A stretch of 64,000 bases of DNA from RH-AL1 sp965214415 (GTDB lineage: Bacteria > Pseudomonadota > Alphaproteobacteria > Rhizobiales > Beijerinckiaceae). The notes under the pieces were generated by a model. It saw only the letters and a program-made list of their open reading frames with translations. It searched no databases and had not been told where the DNA came from. The stretch lies in assembly GCA_965214415.1 (NCBI GenBank), contig CBDCBQ010000002.1:1-64000 (forward strand), read 5' to 3'. Below, piece after piece: positions 63,450-64,000 of this stretch. The first letter of the stretch is position 1; every line of letters starts with the position of its first letter. A program made the translations under genes and the position numbers.

Positions 63450-64000
63450 AAGCAAAGCCATCTGGAGCGGTTTTTCCCTGGAAAGCCTCTCACTTGCATC
63501 TGAGGTCGAAGCTTGCTGTCATTGAAAACTGCCACACCCATTTGAATCAGCTTGTCGTAAACAGCAGCTAACGCGGGCTTCGAGCCGCAAATCATCCCTA
63601 AAGCATCGGGGGCAATTGCAACAATCCGACCAAATCGCCTGCTTGATCGACGGAAGCCTAAAGCCGACTTTTGCAGCTCTGCCGGAAGGCATTGCTTCTC
63701 CTGCAACTCAGGAACCGTTCTGTTATCACTCGTCCATTCAACGAGCTGACTTTTGACCTTTTCAGCCACAGCTTCGACACTCCGAATGCTTCGGCGAGCA
63801 ACAAGAAACATCCTGCGAGCAATTATGCGCGCATGTTTTTCTGACCACGGGGCTAATTCCAATTCTGAAGCTAGAGTCATACCGGCTAACACCACGCCGA
63901 TTTTCAAAGCAAATCGACCTTCCCAAGCGTCTGAATCTGCACCCACCCTTCTTGTGAAATCCGCGATAAGATCTTTGAGTTTGCGCCTTAAGGCGGTCCT
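63395..64000 (-). CDS. Unknown protein, 3' part only (runs off window)
   Basis: Frame is open from the window end to a stop at 63395, about 200 codons. Reading includes KDLIADFTRRVGADSDAWEG, LASELELAPWSEKHARIIAR, SLRSVEAVAEKVKSQLVEWT-type helices and GKNRSRWLCFYEEKLCPED at the end. The style recalls C-terminal regions of phage/plasmid DUF927-type helicase proteins, but I cannot assign it. It overlaps the end of the integrase gene by 55 bp, convergently. Confidence 0.6.
   Translation of the reverse strand, partial: RTALRRKLKDLIADFTRRVGADSDAWEGRFALKIGVVLAGMTLASELELAPWSEKHARIIARRMFLVARRSIRSVEAVAEKVKSQLVEWTSDNRTVPELQEKQCLPAELQKSALGFRRSSRRFGRIVAIAPDALGMICGSKPALAAVYDKLIQMGVAVFNDSKLRPQMQVRGFPGKNRSRWLCFYEEKLCPEDALVPRPDK

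Overview
The window looks like an alphaproteobacterial chromosome, most likely Hyphomicrobiales (Rhizobiales). This rests on high GC, the run rnd-lptC-lptA-lptB-rpoN, an atpHAGDC cluster split from the Fo genes, Irr/ICE-type iron boxes near bacterioferritin, and dispersed palindromic repeats of a kind common in this order. I cannot name a genus.

Left part (about 0.1-31 kb) is a conserved backbone: a sirtuin deacylase, an OmpA-domain protein with long Gly/Arg repeats, tsaB-rimI, a previously easy-to-miss 43-codon gene on the minus strand, rnd-lptC-lptA-lptB-rpoN, a convergent bfd/bfr pair each with an iron-type palindrome upstream, a cytochrome P450, several very small proteins, YihY, CsbD, an aldo/keto reductase, the pabB-pabA-pabC p-aminobenzoate genes, a NicO/DUF1007 metal pair, pyrD, and atpHAGD-x-C, where x is an 81-residue two-helix membrane protein. 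HrpB helicase and an intact tRNA-Ala(CGC) close this part.

Middle part (31.0-62.0 kb) is an accessory island bounded by a 1,613-bp inverted repeat (31036-32648 and 60347-61959). Each copy starts inside the anticodon arm of tRNA-Ala, so the right copy ends in a 47-bp 3' tRNA fragment. Inside are remnants (Hint-like fragment, two LysR tails, a broken IS91 transposase, a frameshifted integrase) among intact catabolic and detoxification genes. Cluster A is a MarR-divergent operon: FAH hydrolase, VOC protein, FAD aromatic hydroxylase, isochorismatase-like protein, with a PRISE-type reductase nearby. Then come a RecD2-like helicase divergent from a DUF6880-like gene. Cluster B is a haloacid dehalogenase, an epoxide-hydrolase-like enzyme, a tautomerase and a LysR. 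Cluster C resembles quinone/catechol detoxification genes (ring-cleaving VOC dioxygenase, MhqD-like hydrolase, pirin, alpha/beta hydrolase) divergent from a LysR. It ends with a 1,071-residue MalT-like STAND ATPase carrying a C-terminal SARP/BTAD output, next to a secreted barrel-type protein.

Right edge (62.0-64.0 kb) is the start of a second integrated element: an intact tyrosine integrase directly abutting the tRNA fragment, and the 3' part of a convergent unknown gene running off the window. The most unusual structural feature is the tRNA-anchored inverted repeat; the most unusual protein is the STAND-SARP regulator. No CRISPR array or rRNA gene was seen.
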